Positions 46,724 to 55,476 are shown, numbered from the stretch's first letter. The stretch: DNA of 64,000 nt from Arcobacter lacus (GCF_003063295.1 NZ_MUXF01000010.1:124001-188000); one strand, 5' to 3'. Numbers and translations: made by a program. The notes: generated from the sequence alone by a model not told the origin.

Positions 46724-47605
46724 ATGTCAAAAGATTTAAATGCACATTTTATAATACTATTAGCCACTTTTTTAGTTGGGGGTTCATTTATAATATCACA
46801 AAAATTATCAGGAATAATAGATCCAATTTCTATAACACTTCTTAGATTTATTATAGCTTCACTGCTTTTAGCTCCAATTGTATTTTTAAATCAAAAATAT
46901 AGAGAAAAAATTATCTCAACTTTTAAAAGAGCCATGATTATAAGCTTTTTTTACTCTATTTATTTTATAGGAATGTTTAAAGCATTAGAGTTTACAACAG
47001 CTTTAAATACAGGAACAATATTCACTTTAGTTCCACTTCTAACTGCGCTTTTTTCAATATTTGTATTTAAACAAAAAATATCTTTTAATCAATATTTGAT
47101 TTATTTAATTGGAATAATTGGAACTTGTATGGTGATTTTTAAAGGAAATTTAGAGTTATTTTTATCTTTATCATTAAATAAAGGAGATGTAATATTTATT
47201 TTTTCAACTTTTTGTATGGCTTTATATTCAATAAGTACGAAATATTTTCATAAACAAGATGATGAATTAGTAGTATTAGTTTTTATGACTTTAGTTGGTG
47301 GAATAATTTGGATGACTTTAGCTTTAGTCTTATTTGATGTACCTTTAAATTGGCAAAAAATAAGTAGTAAAGAGTTTTTATATTTGGGATATTTAACTAT
47401 TTTTGCTACTTTAATTACTTCATATTTATATCAGAAAGGTACGATTATTTTAGGTTCAAAAAAAGTAATGGCTTATGTATATTTAAATCCAGGAACAATT
47501 GCTATTTTACTTTTTTTATTTGAGTTAAAAAGTATAAATTTTTGGATGTTATTGGGAATTTTTATCTCTTCATTAGCAACTTTAATTTTATTAAAAAAAG
47601 AGTAG
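46724..47605 (+). CDS. EamA-family (DMT) transporter
   Basis: A 293-residue inner-membrane permease with ten TM helices in two EamA repeats (first ~6-135, second ~150-290), e.g. FKALEFTTALNTGTIFTLVPLLTALFSI in the first. Substrate cannot be deduced. It is divergent from the Crp/Fnr regulator and abuts the stop of the convergent HxlR gene. AAAGGAG precedes the ATG. Confidence 0.88.
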   Translation: MSKDLNAHFIILLATFLVGGSFIISQKLSGIIDPISITLLRFIIASLLLAPIVFLNQKYREKIISTFKRAMIISFFYSIYFIGMFKALEFTTALNTGTIFTLVPLLTALFSIFVFKQKISFNQYLIYLIGIIGTCMVIFKGNLELFLSLSLNKGDVIFIFSTFCMALYSISTKYFHKQDDELVVLVFMTLVGGIIWMTLALVLFDVPLNWQKISSKEFLYLGYLTIFATLITSYLYQKGTIILGSKKVMAYVYLNPGTIAILLFLFELKSINFWMLLGIFISSLATLILLKKE

Positions 47606-47947
47606 CTATTCTATTATAGCATCCATCTCTTTTGCATATTGTTCTCCCCATTTACTCATGATATTAAAGACTTCAAGCAGTCTTTCTCCATGTATTGTTA
47701 AAGAGTATTCAACTCTTGGGGGAACTTCTGCAAAAACTACTCTTTTTACCAATGAAACTTCTTCTAAAGCTTTTAACTTTCTACTTAGAGTTCTTTGTGA
47801 AATATCACTTATTTTTTCAGATAATTCACTAATTCTAAGAGCTTTAAACGAGAGACTCCATAGAATTAAAAATTTCCATTTGTCATCAACTAAATCCATA
47901 GGGATTTTACTTGGACATTCATAAACTTTTCCATTTAGACTTATCAT
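47606..47947 (-). CDS. HxlR-family redox-type regulator
   Basis: A 113-residue winged-helix regulator: KWKFLILWSLSFKALRISELSE then ISQRTLSRKLKALEEVSLVKR, and FAEVPPRVEYSLT in the wing. Cys11 (VYECP) lies where YodB/HypR-type members carry their redox or electrophile-sensing Cys. GGAAAA before this ATG sets the start; the longer frame is not needed. It is divergent from a quinone-reductase-like gene with two operator-like palindromes in between. Confidence 0.88.
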   Translation of the reverse strand: MISLNGKVYECPSKIPMDLVDDKWKFLILWSLSFKALRISELSEKISDISQRTLSRKLKALEEVSLVKRVVFAEVPPRVEYSLTIHGERLLEVFNIMSKWGEQYAKEMDAIIE

Positions 47948-47995
47948 TATTTTCCTTTTTTGAAGTGTATCAAATAATCTTAAAAAAATCAATTA

Positions 47996-48029
47996 TGACA
48001 ATAAAGTCTAATATTGACAAATATGTCAA
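47996..48029. promoter_or_regulatory. Two tandem HxlR-type operators, GAC-N6-GTC
   Basis: In the divergent region between the HxlR and oxidoreductase genes a perfect 16-bp palindrome TTGAC AAATAT GTCAA lies at 48014-48029, and a weaker copy TGAC AATAAA GTCT at 47996-48009. Their centres are 19 bases apart, near two helical turns. TATTAT at 48037-48042 is a plausible -10 for the oxidoreductase. The perfect copy equals the operator before the cupin gene in half-sites and spacing. Confidence 0.6.
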
Positions 48030-48070
48030 AAATATGTATTATTTCAATAATTATTTTAAAAGGACAAAAA

Positions 48071-48604
48071 ATGGCACAAACTAAAAAAAGAGTTTTAATA
48101 AATTTAGTTCACCCAAATATGGATGAATCAAGAGTAAATAAAGTTTTAAGTGAAGTTGCACAAAAAGAAGATTTTATAACAATCAATAATTTATATGCAA
48201 AATATCCAGATTTTAAAATTGATGCAAAAGAAGAACAACAATTACTATTAGAAAATGATGTAATAATTTTTCAATTTCCAATGTATTGGTTAAGTTCACC
48301 AGCACTTTTAAAAGAGTGGTTAGATGTAGTTTTAGAATATAATTTTGCTTTTGGTGAACACTATAAATTAGAAAACAAAACTTTAGCAATAGCAACAAGT
48401 GTAGGAAGTGGAATAGCGCAATATAATAAAAATGGAAGCAATAAATTTACGGTTGAAGAGTTTTTAAATTCATTTGAAGCAACAGCGAATTATACAAAAA
48501 TGAATTATGCAAAACCTTTTGTAACTTATGAAACTTTTGTAATAAGTGATGAAAAACTTGAAGAATCTGCAAAAAATTATGTTGAATATTTAAAAGAGTT
48601 ATAA
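48071..48604 (+). CDS. NAD(P)H:quinone oxidoreductase-like flavoprotein (flavodoxin fold)
   Basis: A 177-residue flavodoxin-fold reductase of the KefF/MdaB/YwrO type: VLINLVHPNMDESRVNKVL at the start and IFQFPMYWLSSPALLKEWLD (~62-81) forming the FMN-binding region. It would reduce quinones by two electrons, avoiding radicals. The ATG before AQTKKR has AGGACAAAA upstream; an earlier ATG lies inside the operator region and is unlikely. Controlled by the divergent HxlR protein by inference. Confidence 0.87.
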   Translation: MAQTKKRVLINLVHPNMDESRVNKVLSEVAQKEDFITINNLYAKYPDFKIDAKEEQQLLLENDVIIFQFPMYWLSSPALLKEWLDVVLEYNFAFGEHYKLENKTLAIATSVGSGIAQYNKNGSNKFTVEEFLNSFEATANYTKMNYAKPFVTYETFVISDEKLEESAKNYVEYLKEL

Positions 48605-48606
48605 TA

Positions 48607-48632
48607 AAAAGAGGTAAGATTACCTCTTTTAC
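48607..48632. terminator. Bidirectional terminator
   Basis: AAAAGAGGT / ACCTCTTTT around a six-base loop, right after the oxidoreductase stop and just before the stop of the convergent exporter gene. Confidence 0.65.
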
Positions 48633-48641
48633 AAAAAAATC

Positions 48642-48959
48642 CTAAGCAGTTGTAAATTTAAGACCAATAATACCTAAGATGATAAATAAAATACTAATTA
48701 TTCTAATTATATTTATAGAATCACCAAATAACATTATTCCAGCAATTACTGTTCCTACTGTTCCTATTCCTACCCAAACAGCATAAGCAGTTCCTAAAGG
48801 AAGAGTTTTCAAAGAAAGACTTAATAACCAAATACTAACTAGCATTGCAATTATTGTAAATAAACTTGGGATTAATTTTGAAAAACCATCTGTATATTTA
48901 AGACCTACTGCCCAAAAAATTTCAAAAATTCCTGCAATGACAAGAGTGACCCAACTCAT
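48642..48959 (-). CDS. gdx: SMR-family guanidinium exporter (Gdx/SugE type)
   Basis: A 105-residue, four-helix small multidrug resistance protein that should export guanidinium ion in exchange for protons. Glu13 ([15 protein letters not shown]), the proton/substrate carboxylate of the family, is present, and [18 protein letters not shown] (~52-69) has the Gdx/SugE rather than EmrE pattern. It is preceded by a guanidine-II riboswitch, which independently fixes the substrate. AAGGAA precedes the ATG. Confidence 0.9.
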   Translation of the reverse strand: MSWVTLVIAGIFEIFWAVGLKYTDGFSKLIPSLFTIIAMLVSIWLLSLSLKTLPLGTAYAVWVGIGTVGTVIAGIMLFGDSINIIRIISILFIILGIIGLKFTTA

Positions 48960-48981
48960 AAAATTCCTTTTTTGATAATTT

Positions 48982-49023
48982 GAGGCCGTCCTCTGTGAAG
49001 TGAAGTGGCAAGGTCGTCCCTGC
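48982..49023 (-). promoter_or_regulatory. Guanidine-II (mini-ykkC) riboswitch
   Basis: On the reverse strand two hairpins with ACGR tetraloops lie in series: GCAGGG-ACGA-CCTTGC (six perfect or G-U pairs) and GAGG-ACGG-CCTC (four pairs), joined by a 14-base linker. This is the full mini-ykkC consensus. The second hairpin ends 22 bases before the exporter start codon, suited to exposing the ribosome site when guanidinium binds. A TATAAAAT-like -10 lies upstream. Confidence 0.9.
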
Positions 49024-49146
49024 TTTCTTGTATAAATTTTATACTATTTTTTATAAAATGATATTAAAATAGGGTGAGTATTCGTAAATGATTATTATTT
49101 TAAAAGTAAGTTTATTATTTCATTAAATTTAAAAGGCGGTTTACAT

Positions 49147-49221
49147 ATGGCAGTTTATGTAGTTGGACAAATTAATATAATAGATCTTAAAAATATGAAT
49201 AATATAAATGTTGTTTTATAA
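49147..49221 (+). pseudogene. Short ORF, possible remnant of a DUF1330 gene
   Basis: A 24-codon frame starts MAVYVVGQINIIDLK, which resembles the N-terminus of DUF1330 proteins (M..Y.v..i.i.D), then degrades and stops. AAGGCGG lies eight bases upstream, an unusually good ribosome site. It is too short to be the whole ~95-residue domain. The rest of this 336-base stretch (48960-49295) contains only the riboswitch and promoters; TACAAT at 49260-49265 is a likely -10 for the next gene. Confidence 0.35.
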
Positions 49222-49295
49222 ATAGTATAAAAATTTAGTTTAATGGGAACAACATTTGCTACAATGATTTTTTAAAACAGAAGTGAGAAAATAAT

Positions 49296-50108
49296 ATGAA
49301 AATACCAAATATGATTTATGGAACAGCTTGGAAAAAAGAAAATACTACAAATTTAGTTTTTGAAGCTTTAAAACAAGGATTCAAAGCAGTTGATACAGCT
49401 TGTCAACCAAGACATTATAGAGAAGATTTAGTAGGATTAGGTTTACAAAAAGCTTATGATGAGCAAATTGTAAAAAGAGAAGATTTATTTATTCAAACAA
49501 AATTTACTCCAATTGATGGGCAAGATAAAAATAATATGCCATATTTAGAGAGCGATGAAATAGAAATTCAAGTGGAAAAATCTTTTGAAACTTCTAAAAA
49601 AAATCTAAAAACAAATTTTATTGATGCTTATATTTTACATTCACCTGTTTATCCTGGAAGTAAACTTCAAAAAGTTTGGCAAAAAATGGAAGAGTTTGTT
49701 GATGATGGTGAAGTAGGGCAATTAGGAATTAGTAATTGTTATGATTTAGATATTTTAATTTATATTTATAACAATGCAAAAATAAAACCATCAATCGTGC
49801 AAAATCGATTTTATGCTCAAAGTAGATATGACAAAGAAATAAGAGCTTTTTGCCATGAAAATAGTATAAAATATGAAAGTTTTTGGTCTTTAACTGCAAA
49901 TCCACATATTTTAACAAGTGCGATTTTACAAACTTTATCACAAAAATATCAACGAGGTGTTGCTGAGATATTTTATAGATTTTTAAATCATATAAATATT
50001 ACACCTCTAAATGGAACAACATCAACAAAACATATGATTGAAGATTTAAAGATTAGCGAGTTTGAACTTACAAATGATGAGATAAACTCTATTTTAAATT
50101 TATTATAA
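49296..50108 (+). CDS. Aldo/keto reductase
   Basis: A 270-residue NADPH-dependent (beta/alpha)8 barrel oxidoreductase. The catalytic tetrad can be seen: Asp in AVDTACQP (~33-40), Tyr in RHYRED, Lys in QTKF and His in YILHSP (~110-115). It likely reduces reactive aldehydes or ketones. It is ten bases before the PEBP-like gene and forms an operon with it. Confidence 0.88.
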   Translation: MKIPNMIYGTAWKKENTTNLVFEALKQGFKAVDTACQPRHYREDLVGLGLQKAYDEQIVKREDLFIQTKFTPIDGQDKNNMPYLESDEIEIQVEKSFETSKKNLKTNFIDAYILHSPVYPGSKLQKVWQKMEEFVDDGEVGQLGISNCYDLDILIYIYNNAKIKPSIVQNRFYAQSRYDKEIRAFCHENSIKYESFWSLTANPHILTSAILQTLSQKYQRGVAEIFYRFLNHINITPLNGTTSTKHMIEDLKISEFELTNDEINSILNLL

Positions 50109-50117
50109 GGAAAGAAA

Positions 50118-50642
50118 ATGAAAAAAGTATTATTAAGTTTAGGTTTGTGTGCTAGTTTTTTATTAGCAGATAATTTCACTTTGAAAAGTGATACATTAAA
50201 AGGGCAATTATCAACTAAACAAGTTTTTAAAGGTTTTGGATGCAGTGGAGAAAATATCTCACCAGAACTTTCTTGGGAAGGTGCTCCAAAAGGAACAAAA
50301 TCTTTTGCAGTTACAGTTTATGACAAAGATGCACCAACAGGTTCTGGATGGTGGCATTGGGTTGTATTTAATATTCCAGCAAATATAACAAAACTTGAAG
50401 AAGGATTTGGAAATAAACCATCTAAAGATATTGTTCAAAGTATTACTGATTATGGTGTAAGTGGTTTTGGTGGAGCTTGTCCTCCAGTTGGGGATAAATC
50501 TCATGAATATAAATTTACAGTTTATGCTTTAGATGTGGATAAATTAGAGTTAGATGAAAAATCAAGTCCAGCTTTAGTTGGTTTTATGTTAAATTCTCAC
50601 TCAATTGCAAAAGCTTCAATAATATCATATTACAATAGATAA
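50118..50642 (+). CDS. Exported YbhB/YbcL (PEBP, Raf kinase inhibitor-like) protein
   Basis: A 174-residue phosphatidylethanolamine-binding-like protein with a signal peptide (MKKVLLSLGLCASFLLA). The family motifs are present: GENISPELSWEGAPKGTKSF (~45-64), TVYDKDAPTGSGWWHWVVFN and YGVSGFGGACPPVGDKSHEY (~114-133). Natural ligand unknown. Its end overlaps the convergent LysR gene by 13 bases. Confidence 0.92.
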   Translation: MKKVLLSLGLCASFLLADNFTLKSDTLKGQLSTKQVFKGFGCSGENISPELSWEGAPKGTKSFAVTVYDKDAPTGSGWWHWVVFNIPANITKLEEGFGNKPSKDIVQSITDYGVSGFGGACPPVGDKSHEYKFTVYALDVDKLELDEKSSPALVGFMLNSHSIAKASIISYYNR

Positions 50643-51514
50643 TTTTTATTAAATCTACTTTTTATGAACTCAATAAAAGTTTTAAAAAGTAGATTTTTTG
50701 ATTTTTCTTTGTGATAAATCAAGTAGAATTCTCTTTTTAATTCTAAATTTTTAAGTTTTATTTGAAAAAGTTTTTTTTCATCTAACTCTTTTTGTACAAT
50801 CACTTTTGAAATAGCAGTTACAGTTTCAGGATTATTTAAAACAATAGTTTTTATTTCTTTGCAGTTTTGTAATTCCATAAAAATATCTAACTCTTTTGCA
50901 ATATCACCAATTTTATCTATAAATATTTTTCTAGTTCCACTTCCAATTTCTCTTAAAATCCATTTTTTTTCAATTGTATCGATAAAAGCTTCTTTTTTAT
51001 AGTTTTTATCACTTGTAACAATTATTAATTCATCATCTCCTAGCTTTTCTTTTATTAAATTGCTATTTTGAACATCTGCTTCAATAAGACCAATATCAAG
51101 TTCACTTTTAAGAATTTTATCTATAATTTTGCTTGAATTTATAGTTAAAATATCTAATTTTACGTCTTTATATTTTAATAAAAAATCATAATAAATATTT
51201 GGCATTATATAGTTTGAAATAGTTTTACTTGCAGCTATTTTTATATTTCCAGCTAGTTTATTTTCTTGAAAAATTGTTGTTGCATCAATAAGTGCTTGAT
51301 AATGAGGAAGAGTTTTTTCTTTAAAATATTTTCCTTTTTCATTTAGTATTAGTTTTTTGCCGATTCTATCAAAAAGTTGTTCATTTAGACTATTTTCAAG
51401 TGATTTTATTGCTAAAGAGATAGCTGATTGACTAATATTTAGTTCGCTTGCAACTTGTGTAACTTGTGGATTTTCACATAATTTATAAAAAAAACTTAAC
51501 TCTTTTAAAGTCAT
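50630..51514 (-). CDS. LysR-family transcription regulator
   Basis: A 294-residue LysR activator: HTH at the N-terminus (LKELSFFYKLCENPQVTQVASELNISQSAISLAIKSLE spans ~3-40) and a type-2 periplasmic-binding-fold effector domain with ELDIGLIEADV and LREIGSGTRKIF (~190). It is divergent from yeiH across 101 bases and likely controls it; in the gap TATTAT and ATAATA arms at 51541-51561 could be its site, though AT-richness weakens this. Confidence 0.92.
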   Translation of the reverse strand: MTLKELSFFYKLCENPQVTQVASELNISQSAISLAIKSLENSLNEQLFDRIGKKLILNEKGKYFKEKTLPHYQALIDATTIFQENKLAGNIKIAASKTISNYIMPNIYYDFLLKYKDVKLDILTINSSKIIDKILKSELDIGLIEADVQNSNLIKEKLGDDELIIVTSDKNYKKEAFIDTIEKKWILREIGSGTRKIFIDKIGDIAKELDIFMELQNCKEIKTIVLNNPETVTAISKVIVQKELDEKKLFQIKLKNLELKREFYLIYHKEKSKNLLFKTFIEFIKSRFNKNYLL

Positions 51515-51615
51515 ATCTTTTCCTTATTAAAAATATTAATTATTATATTAAAAATAATATATTTTACAAATTAAAGAATTAGAGTTATACTTCCAAAAAA
51601 CTAAGGAAATATATT

Positions 51616-52635
51616 ATGAAAACTAATAATAGTATTATAAATACTTTATATGGTGTTTTGTTTGTAGGAGTATTTGCATTAATTGCAACAATTATGTCAG
51701 AAATTGATTTTTTTGAAAAGTTAGGAATTAGTCCACTTATTATAGGGATTATTCTTGGAATTTTGTATGCAAATACTTTAAAAAACAAATTCCCAAATCC
51801 TTGGCAAAATGGAATAACTTTTTCTACAAAACATATTTTAAGATTTGGAATTATTTTATATGGATTTAGACTTACTTTTCAAAATCTTCAAGAAGTAGGA
51901 ATAAATGGAATCTTAATAGCTTTTTGTGTAGTTTTTTTTACTTTTATTTTTGGATATTTTATTGGAACAAAAGTTTTAAAGATGGATAAAGAGTTAGCTA
52001 TTTTATGTAGTGCTGGAAGTTCTATTTGTGGAGCAGCAGCGATTATGGCAACTCAAAGTGTATTAAAAAATGAAGCTTATAAAAGTGCAGTTGCTGTATC
52101 TTTTGTAGTGATTTTTGGAACAATTGGAATGTTTTTGTATCCATTTTTAGATAAGTTAGGCGTATTTCTTTTTACAAGTTCACAAATGGGAGTTTATATA
52201 GGAGCAACACTTCATGAAGCAGCTCATGTTGTTGCAGCTGGAAATGCTTTGGGTGAAGTTGTATCAAAAAATGCAATTATTGAAAAAATGATTAGGGTTA
52301 TTTTTTTAGTTCCATTTTTGATTCTTTTATCATTATGGTTAATTAAAACAAATTTTCATACAAAAAAAGAGAAATCAAAAATAGTGATTCCTTGGTTTGC
52401 AATATTTTTTATATTTGTAGTTGGTTTTAATTCTTTTGAACTATTGGAAGAAAATGTAATAAGAAATATAAATTTTTTAGATAGTTTTGCTTTAACTATG
52501 GCAATGACTGCTTTAGGAATGGAAACAAGTTATGATAAGTTTAAAAATACAGGAATAAAACCACTTTATTTATCTTTGATTTTATTTATTTGGTTAATGG
52601 TTGGAGGGTATTTTTTAGTTAAATTCTTTTTGTAA
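51616..52635 (+). CDS. yeiH: YeiH/UPF0324 family membrane transporter
   Basis: A 339-residue protein with about ten TM helices of the YeiH family, often labelled putative sulfate exporter. Family text includes LGISPLIIGIILGILYANTL (~36-55), CSAGSSICGAAAIMATQSVL (~134-153) and GATLHEAAHVVAAGNALG (~196-213). Divergent from a LysR gene as in E. coli yeiE/yeiH. The sulfate assignment is weakly founded. Confidence 0.9.
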   Translation: MKTNNSIINTLYGVLFVGVFALIATIMSEIDFFEKLGISPLIIGIILGILYANTLKNKFPNPWQNGITFSTKHILRFGIILYGFRLTFQNLQEVGINGILIAFCVVFFTFIFGYFIGTKVLKMDKELAILCSAGSSICGAAAIMATQSVLKNEAYKSAVAVSFVVIFGTIGMFLYPFLDKLGVFLFTSSQMGVYIGATLHEAAHVVAAGNALGEVVSKNAIIEKMIRVIFLVPFLILLSLWLIKTNFHTKKEKSKIVIPWFAIFFIFVVGFNSFELLEENVIRNINFLDSFALTMAMTALGMETSYDKFKNTGIKPLYLSLILFIWLMVGGYFLVKFFL

Positions 52636-52660
52636 GATAAGTATTTTATACTTATCTTAC
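52632..52660. terminator. Bidirectional terminator containing both stop codons
   Basis: A perfect 13-bp stem, GTAAGATAAGTAT / ATACTTATCTTAC with a TTT loop, spans the stop codons of yeiH and of the convergent DsbC-like gene. Confidence 0.8.
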
Positions 52661-53392
52661 TTCTATTCCATATTTTTCTAGCATATTAACCCAAATTATA
52701 CTATTTCCATTTTTATCAAATAGTGCAGGAGTTCCTTGAATATTTAAATTAGTCGCAATATTCATTTGTTCATTTAACTGTTTTTCAAGTTTTGCAAGTT
52801 CAGATTTTGAATATTTTGCATTTTTTACTTTATCTAAATTATCACCAATATTAAATTCATATAAAGCATCGATTTTTTGAGAAGTTGTTTTTTGACTTAA
52901 AATATATAATGATAAATCATGTGCATTTTCATGAAATTCTAAAGGATAAAAAAATACTCTGATTTTAACTTTATCTTTAATTTGTGGTAGATATGACTCA
53001 AATTTTTTACAAAATGGGCATTCTGGATCTGTAAATAAAACATATTCATCTTTTCCTGTTCCATATACAAATCCTTCTTTATCTTTTGTAGTTGATAAAT
53101 CAACAGGAGCTGAAAGTTGCATTTGATTTGATACATTTACAACTGCACCAGAAATAATATATTTTTTATCTTTTGTTAGATAAATTTCATCATTGCTTCC
53201 TTGAACTTTGATACTCAAAATATATAAACTTCCCGCATCATAGGCTTTTAAAATTTTTATATTTGCTTTTTTAAATATTTCTAATTGTTCTATTTTAGAA
53301 ATCTCATTTTTAGGTAATTCTTTATTATCAGCAATTAAAACTGTTCCAATAAATAATAAAATCATAACTGTTTTTTTTGTTAAATTAAACAT
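52652..53392 (-). CDS. DsbC/DsbG-like periplasmic disulfide protein
   Basis: A 246-residue exported thioredoxin-fold protein: signal sequence (~8-21), an N-terminal dimerisation-like domain, then the redox motif CPFC in LFTDPECPFCKKFESYL (~124-140) and the cis-Pro loop IQGTPALFD. It would isomerise or reduce disulfides in the periplasm. AGGA precedes its ATG. It is transcribed alone on the reverse strand. Confidence 0.87.
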   Translation of the reverse strand: MFNLTKKTVMILLFIGTVLIADNKELPKNEISKIEQLEIFKKANIKILKAYDAGSLYILSIKVQGSNDEIYLTKDKKYIISGAVVNVSNQMQLSAPVDLSTTKDKEGFVYGTGKDEYVLFTDPECPFCKKFESYLPQIKDKVKIRVFFYPLEFHENAHDLSLYILSQKTTSQKIDALYEFNIGDNLDKVKNAKYSKSELAKLEKQLNEQMNIATNLNIQGTPALFDKNGNSIIWVNMLEKYGIEVR

Positions 53393-53444
53393 AAGTTTTC
53401 CTGATGAAAATTTTTGCGTATTGTATCTTTTTTATATTAAGTTA

Positions 53445-53472
53445 TAGGTGAAAATTTTTGAATTTTCACCTA
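53445..53472 (-). terminator. Terminator after the AEC transporter gene
   Basis: A perfect 12-bp stem TAGGTGAAAATT / AATTTTCACCTA with a four-base loop, immediately after the transporter stop on the reverse strand. Confidence 0.7.
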
Positions 53473-53476
53473 ATAT

Positions 53477-54379
53477 TTAGATACTTGCAATAAAATAAAA
53501 TATTCCAGTTGTAAATAACGAAATAATTGTTCCATATCCCACTATTGCAGAACTTAATTTTGGTGCAAGTCCTGCCATAGATGCTATTGCACCTGCTGTT
53601 ATCATAGTTGGCATTGCGGCTTCCATAATTGATACTATTGAAGCAGTATTATGCCAACCAAATATTTGGCAAATAATAATTGCAATAAGTGGAGCAATCA
53701 AAAGTTTTATTATCAAAGCTACACTAAAAGGTTTTATCTCTTCTTTTAATAGTTTTAATTGAAGTTGAAGTCCAACTGCAACTAAAGCAAGTGGAACAAT
53801 CGTATTTGAAAAAGCACTTAAAACTTTTATTGTAACTTGATTAAATTCTGTGCCAATTAATAATAGACCAACTATCAAAGCAATAAATGGTGGAAAAGTT
53901 AAAACTTTAAAAGTCACTAATCTAAAAGTAACTTTTGTATTACTCGAATAGAAACTAGCTATAAAAGTCCCATATGTTGCAAGTGCAATAAAATTTCCTA
54001 ATTGGTCATAAACTAAAATATAAGGAATAGCTTCTTCTCCGATATAAGAAGTAATTATTGGAATACCAATAAATGAAGTATTTCCTAAAACTGTTACAAG
54101 CATAAGACAGCCAGTCACTTCTTTTGTAAAATCAAATATTTTCGATAAAAAAAGTATCAATAAAGCACTTAATATCATAACGCTCCAAGATATAATTATT
54201 GGAATAATTGCTTCTATTGAGATATCTAATTTGGGTATTTGTAATAAAATCATTGCAGGAAGAGAAATATAAATTAAAAATTGATTTAAAATAAGAGGTG
54301 CATCTTTAGAAAATATATTTAGTCTATTAATCGTATAACCAATAGACATTGCTAAAATAATTAAGATAAAATTTTCCAT
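53477..54379 (-). CDS. AEC-family (auxin efflux carrier-type) transporter
   Basis: A 300-residue permease with ten TM helices in two five-helix repeats, N-terminus MENFILIILAMSIGYTINRLNIFS and GNTSFIGIPIITSYIGEEAI (~98-117) typical of AEC carriers. It sits three bases after the HxlR gene in the same transcript. Substrate unknown; relatives move malate or other small carboxylates. Confidence 0.9.
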   Translation of the reverse strand: MENFILIILAMSIGYTINRLNIFSKDAPLILNQFLIYISLPAMILLQIPKLDISIEAIIPIIISWSVMILSALLILFLSKIFDFTKEVTGCLMLVTVLGNTSFIGIPIITSYIGEEAIPYILVYDQLGNFIALATYGTFIASFYSSNTKVTFRLVTFKVLTFPPFIALIVGLLLIGTEFNQVTIKVLSAFSNTIVPLALVAVGLQLQLKLLKEEIKPFSVALIIKLLIAPLIAIIICQIFGWHNTASIVSIMEAAMPTMITAGAIASMAGLAPKLSSAIVGYGTIISLFTTGIFYFIASI

Positions 54380-54382
54380 TTT

Positions 54383-54754
54383 TTACTCACAAAAGTTATT
54401 TTGACAAGGATTTTCTGGAGTTATTTTTCCAAACTCTTGTACATAATCAATTCCCCATTTATGCATCTCTTCTAAAACAGCTCTTAGTTTTTCTCCACAT
54501 GGAGTTAAACTGTATACAACTTTTGGTGGAACTTCAGCAAAACATTCCCTATTAATAATATTTTTTTCTTCTAATTCTTTTAATTTTATAGTTAATGTTT
54601 TTTGAGTTATTTCACTGATTATTTCATTTAATTCTTTAAATCTTTTTTCACCATCAAGTAAATGCCAAATTATTGCTAATTTCCATCTATCATTAAAAAT
54701 ATCAAGAGTTACAGCTACACTGCATCTATACTCTTTTTCATTGATATAATACAT
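54383..54754 (-). CDS. HxlR-family redox-type regulator (second copy)
   Basis: A 123-residue winged-helix regulator similar to the HxlR protein 7 kb away: RWKLAIIWHLLDGEKRFKEL, ITQKTLTIKLKELEEKNII and FAEVPPKVVYSLT. Cys11 (YRCS) matches the sensing Cys position of YodB/HypR, and two more Cys end the protein (NPCQNNFCE). It is the first gene of an operon with the AEC transporter and faces mdaB and four detoxification genes. Confidence 0.9.
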   Translation of the reverse strand: MYYINEKEYRCSVAVTLDIFNDRWKLAIIWHLLDGEKRFKELNEIISEITQKTLTIKLKELEEKNIINRECFAEVPPKVVYSLTPCGEKLRAVLEEMHKWGIDYVQEFGKITPENPCQNNFCE

Positions 54755-54812
54755 AATTAAAATCCTTTAAATTTATAGGTTAAAATTATATCATAAAGAG
54801 TATAAATTTCTA

Positions 54813-54836
54813 TTACTTACCTAAAGTAAAGTAAGT
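54813..54836. promoter_or_regulatory. Candidate HxlR operator (TTACT-N7-AGTAA)
   Basis: Between the divergent HxlR and mdaB genes, TTACT-TACCTAA-AGTAA at 54813-54829 is a palindrome similar to the YodB-type TACT-N-AGTA box, overlapping a second pair ACTTAC / GTAAGT (54815-54836). It differs from the GAC-N6-GTC sites, so this regulator likely has its own specificity. Confidence 0.45.
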
Positions 54837-54885
54837 GTAAATTAAGTTTATTATATTTATAATTTAAAAAATAAAAGGAGCAATT

Positions 54886-55467
54886 ATGAAAAAAGTTTTA
54901 ATTTTAAATGGTCATCAATATTATAAAGGTCCAGCTAATGGTGAATTAACAAATCATTATATAGAAAAAGCTAAAGAATTTTTCTCTAAAAATGGTTTTG
55001 AAGTAAAATATACTCATATTGAAAAAGGTTTTGAAGTAGAAGAAGAGTGCCAAAAATTTGAATGGGCAGATTATGTTTTATTTCAATATCCAGTTTATTG
55101 GATGGGAGTACCTTGGATTGCTAAAAAATATTTTGATGAAACTTTTACTCAAGGAAGACACTATGAAAGTGATGGTAGAAGTAGAAGTGATGCAAGTAAG
55201 ACTTATGGAACTGGCGGATTACTAAAAGGTAAAAAATATATGTTAAGTGTAACTTACAATTGTCCAACAAGTGAATTTGATAATAAGAAAGGCTTTTTTG
55301 ATGGTTTATCTTTAGATGAAGCACATATTGCAACTCATAAAACTTTCCAATTTTGTGGATTAGAACCACTTAAAACTTACTCTGTTCATGATATTTTCAA
55401 AGGAGATTTAGATTTAAATAAAGAGTTAGAAAAATTTGAATCAGTTTTAAAAGAGAATTTTTTATAG
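54886..55467 (+). CDS. mdaB: NADPH quinone reductase MdaB
   Basis: A 193-residue flavoprotein that reduces quinones by two electrons; length equals the E. coli protein. It opens MKKVLILNGHQYYKGPANGELT and has FQYPVYWMGVPWIAKKYFDE (~66-85) plus GRHYESDGRSRSDASKTYGTGG, the FMN/FAD site of MdaB. GGAGCA precedes the ATG. It heads a five-gene operon and is followed ten bases later by a YgiN-like gene, the same pair as mdaB-ygiN in E. coli. Confidence 0.93.
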   Translation: MKKVLILNGHQYYKGPANGELTNHYIEKAKEFFSKNGFEVKYTHIEKGFEVEEECQKFEWADYVLFQYPVYWMGVPWIAKKYFDETFTQGRHYESDGRSRSDASKTYGTGGLLKGKKYMLSVTYNCPTSEFDNKKGFFDGLSLDEAHIATHKTFQFCGLEPLKTYSVHDIFKGDLDLNKELEKFESVLKENFL

Positions 55468-55476
55468 GAAAAAAAT

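Noticed and set aside
48014-48070. Upstream ATG at 48023 region as start of the quinone-reductase-like gene
   Set aside because: It would place the coding start inside the operator and upstream of the -10 and ribosome site; the ATG at 48071 follows AGGA and starts the flavodoxin fold.
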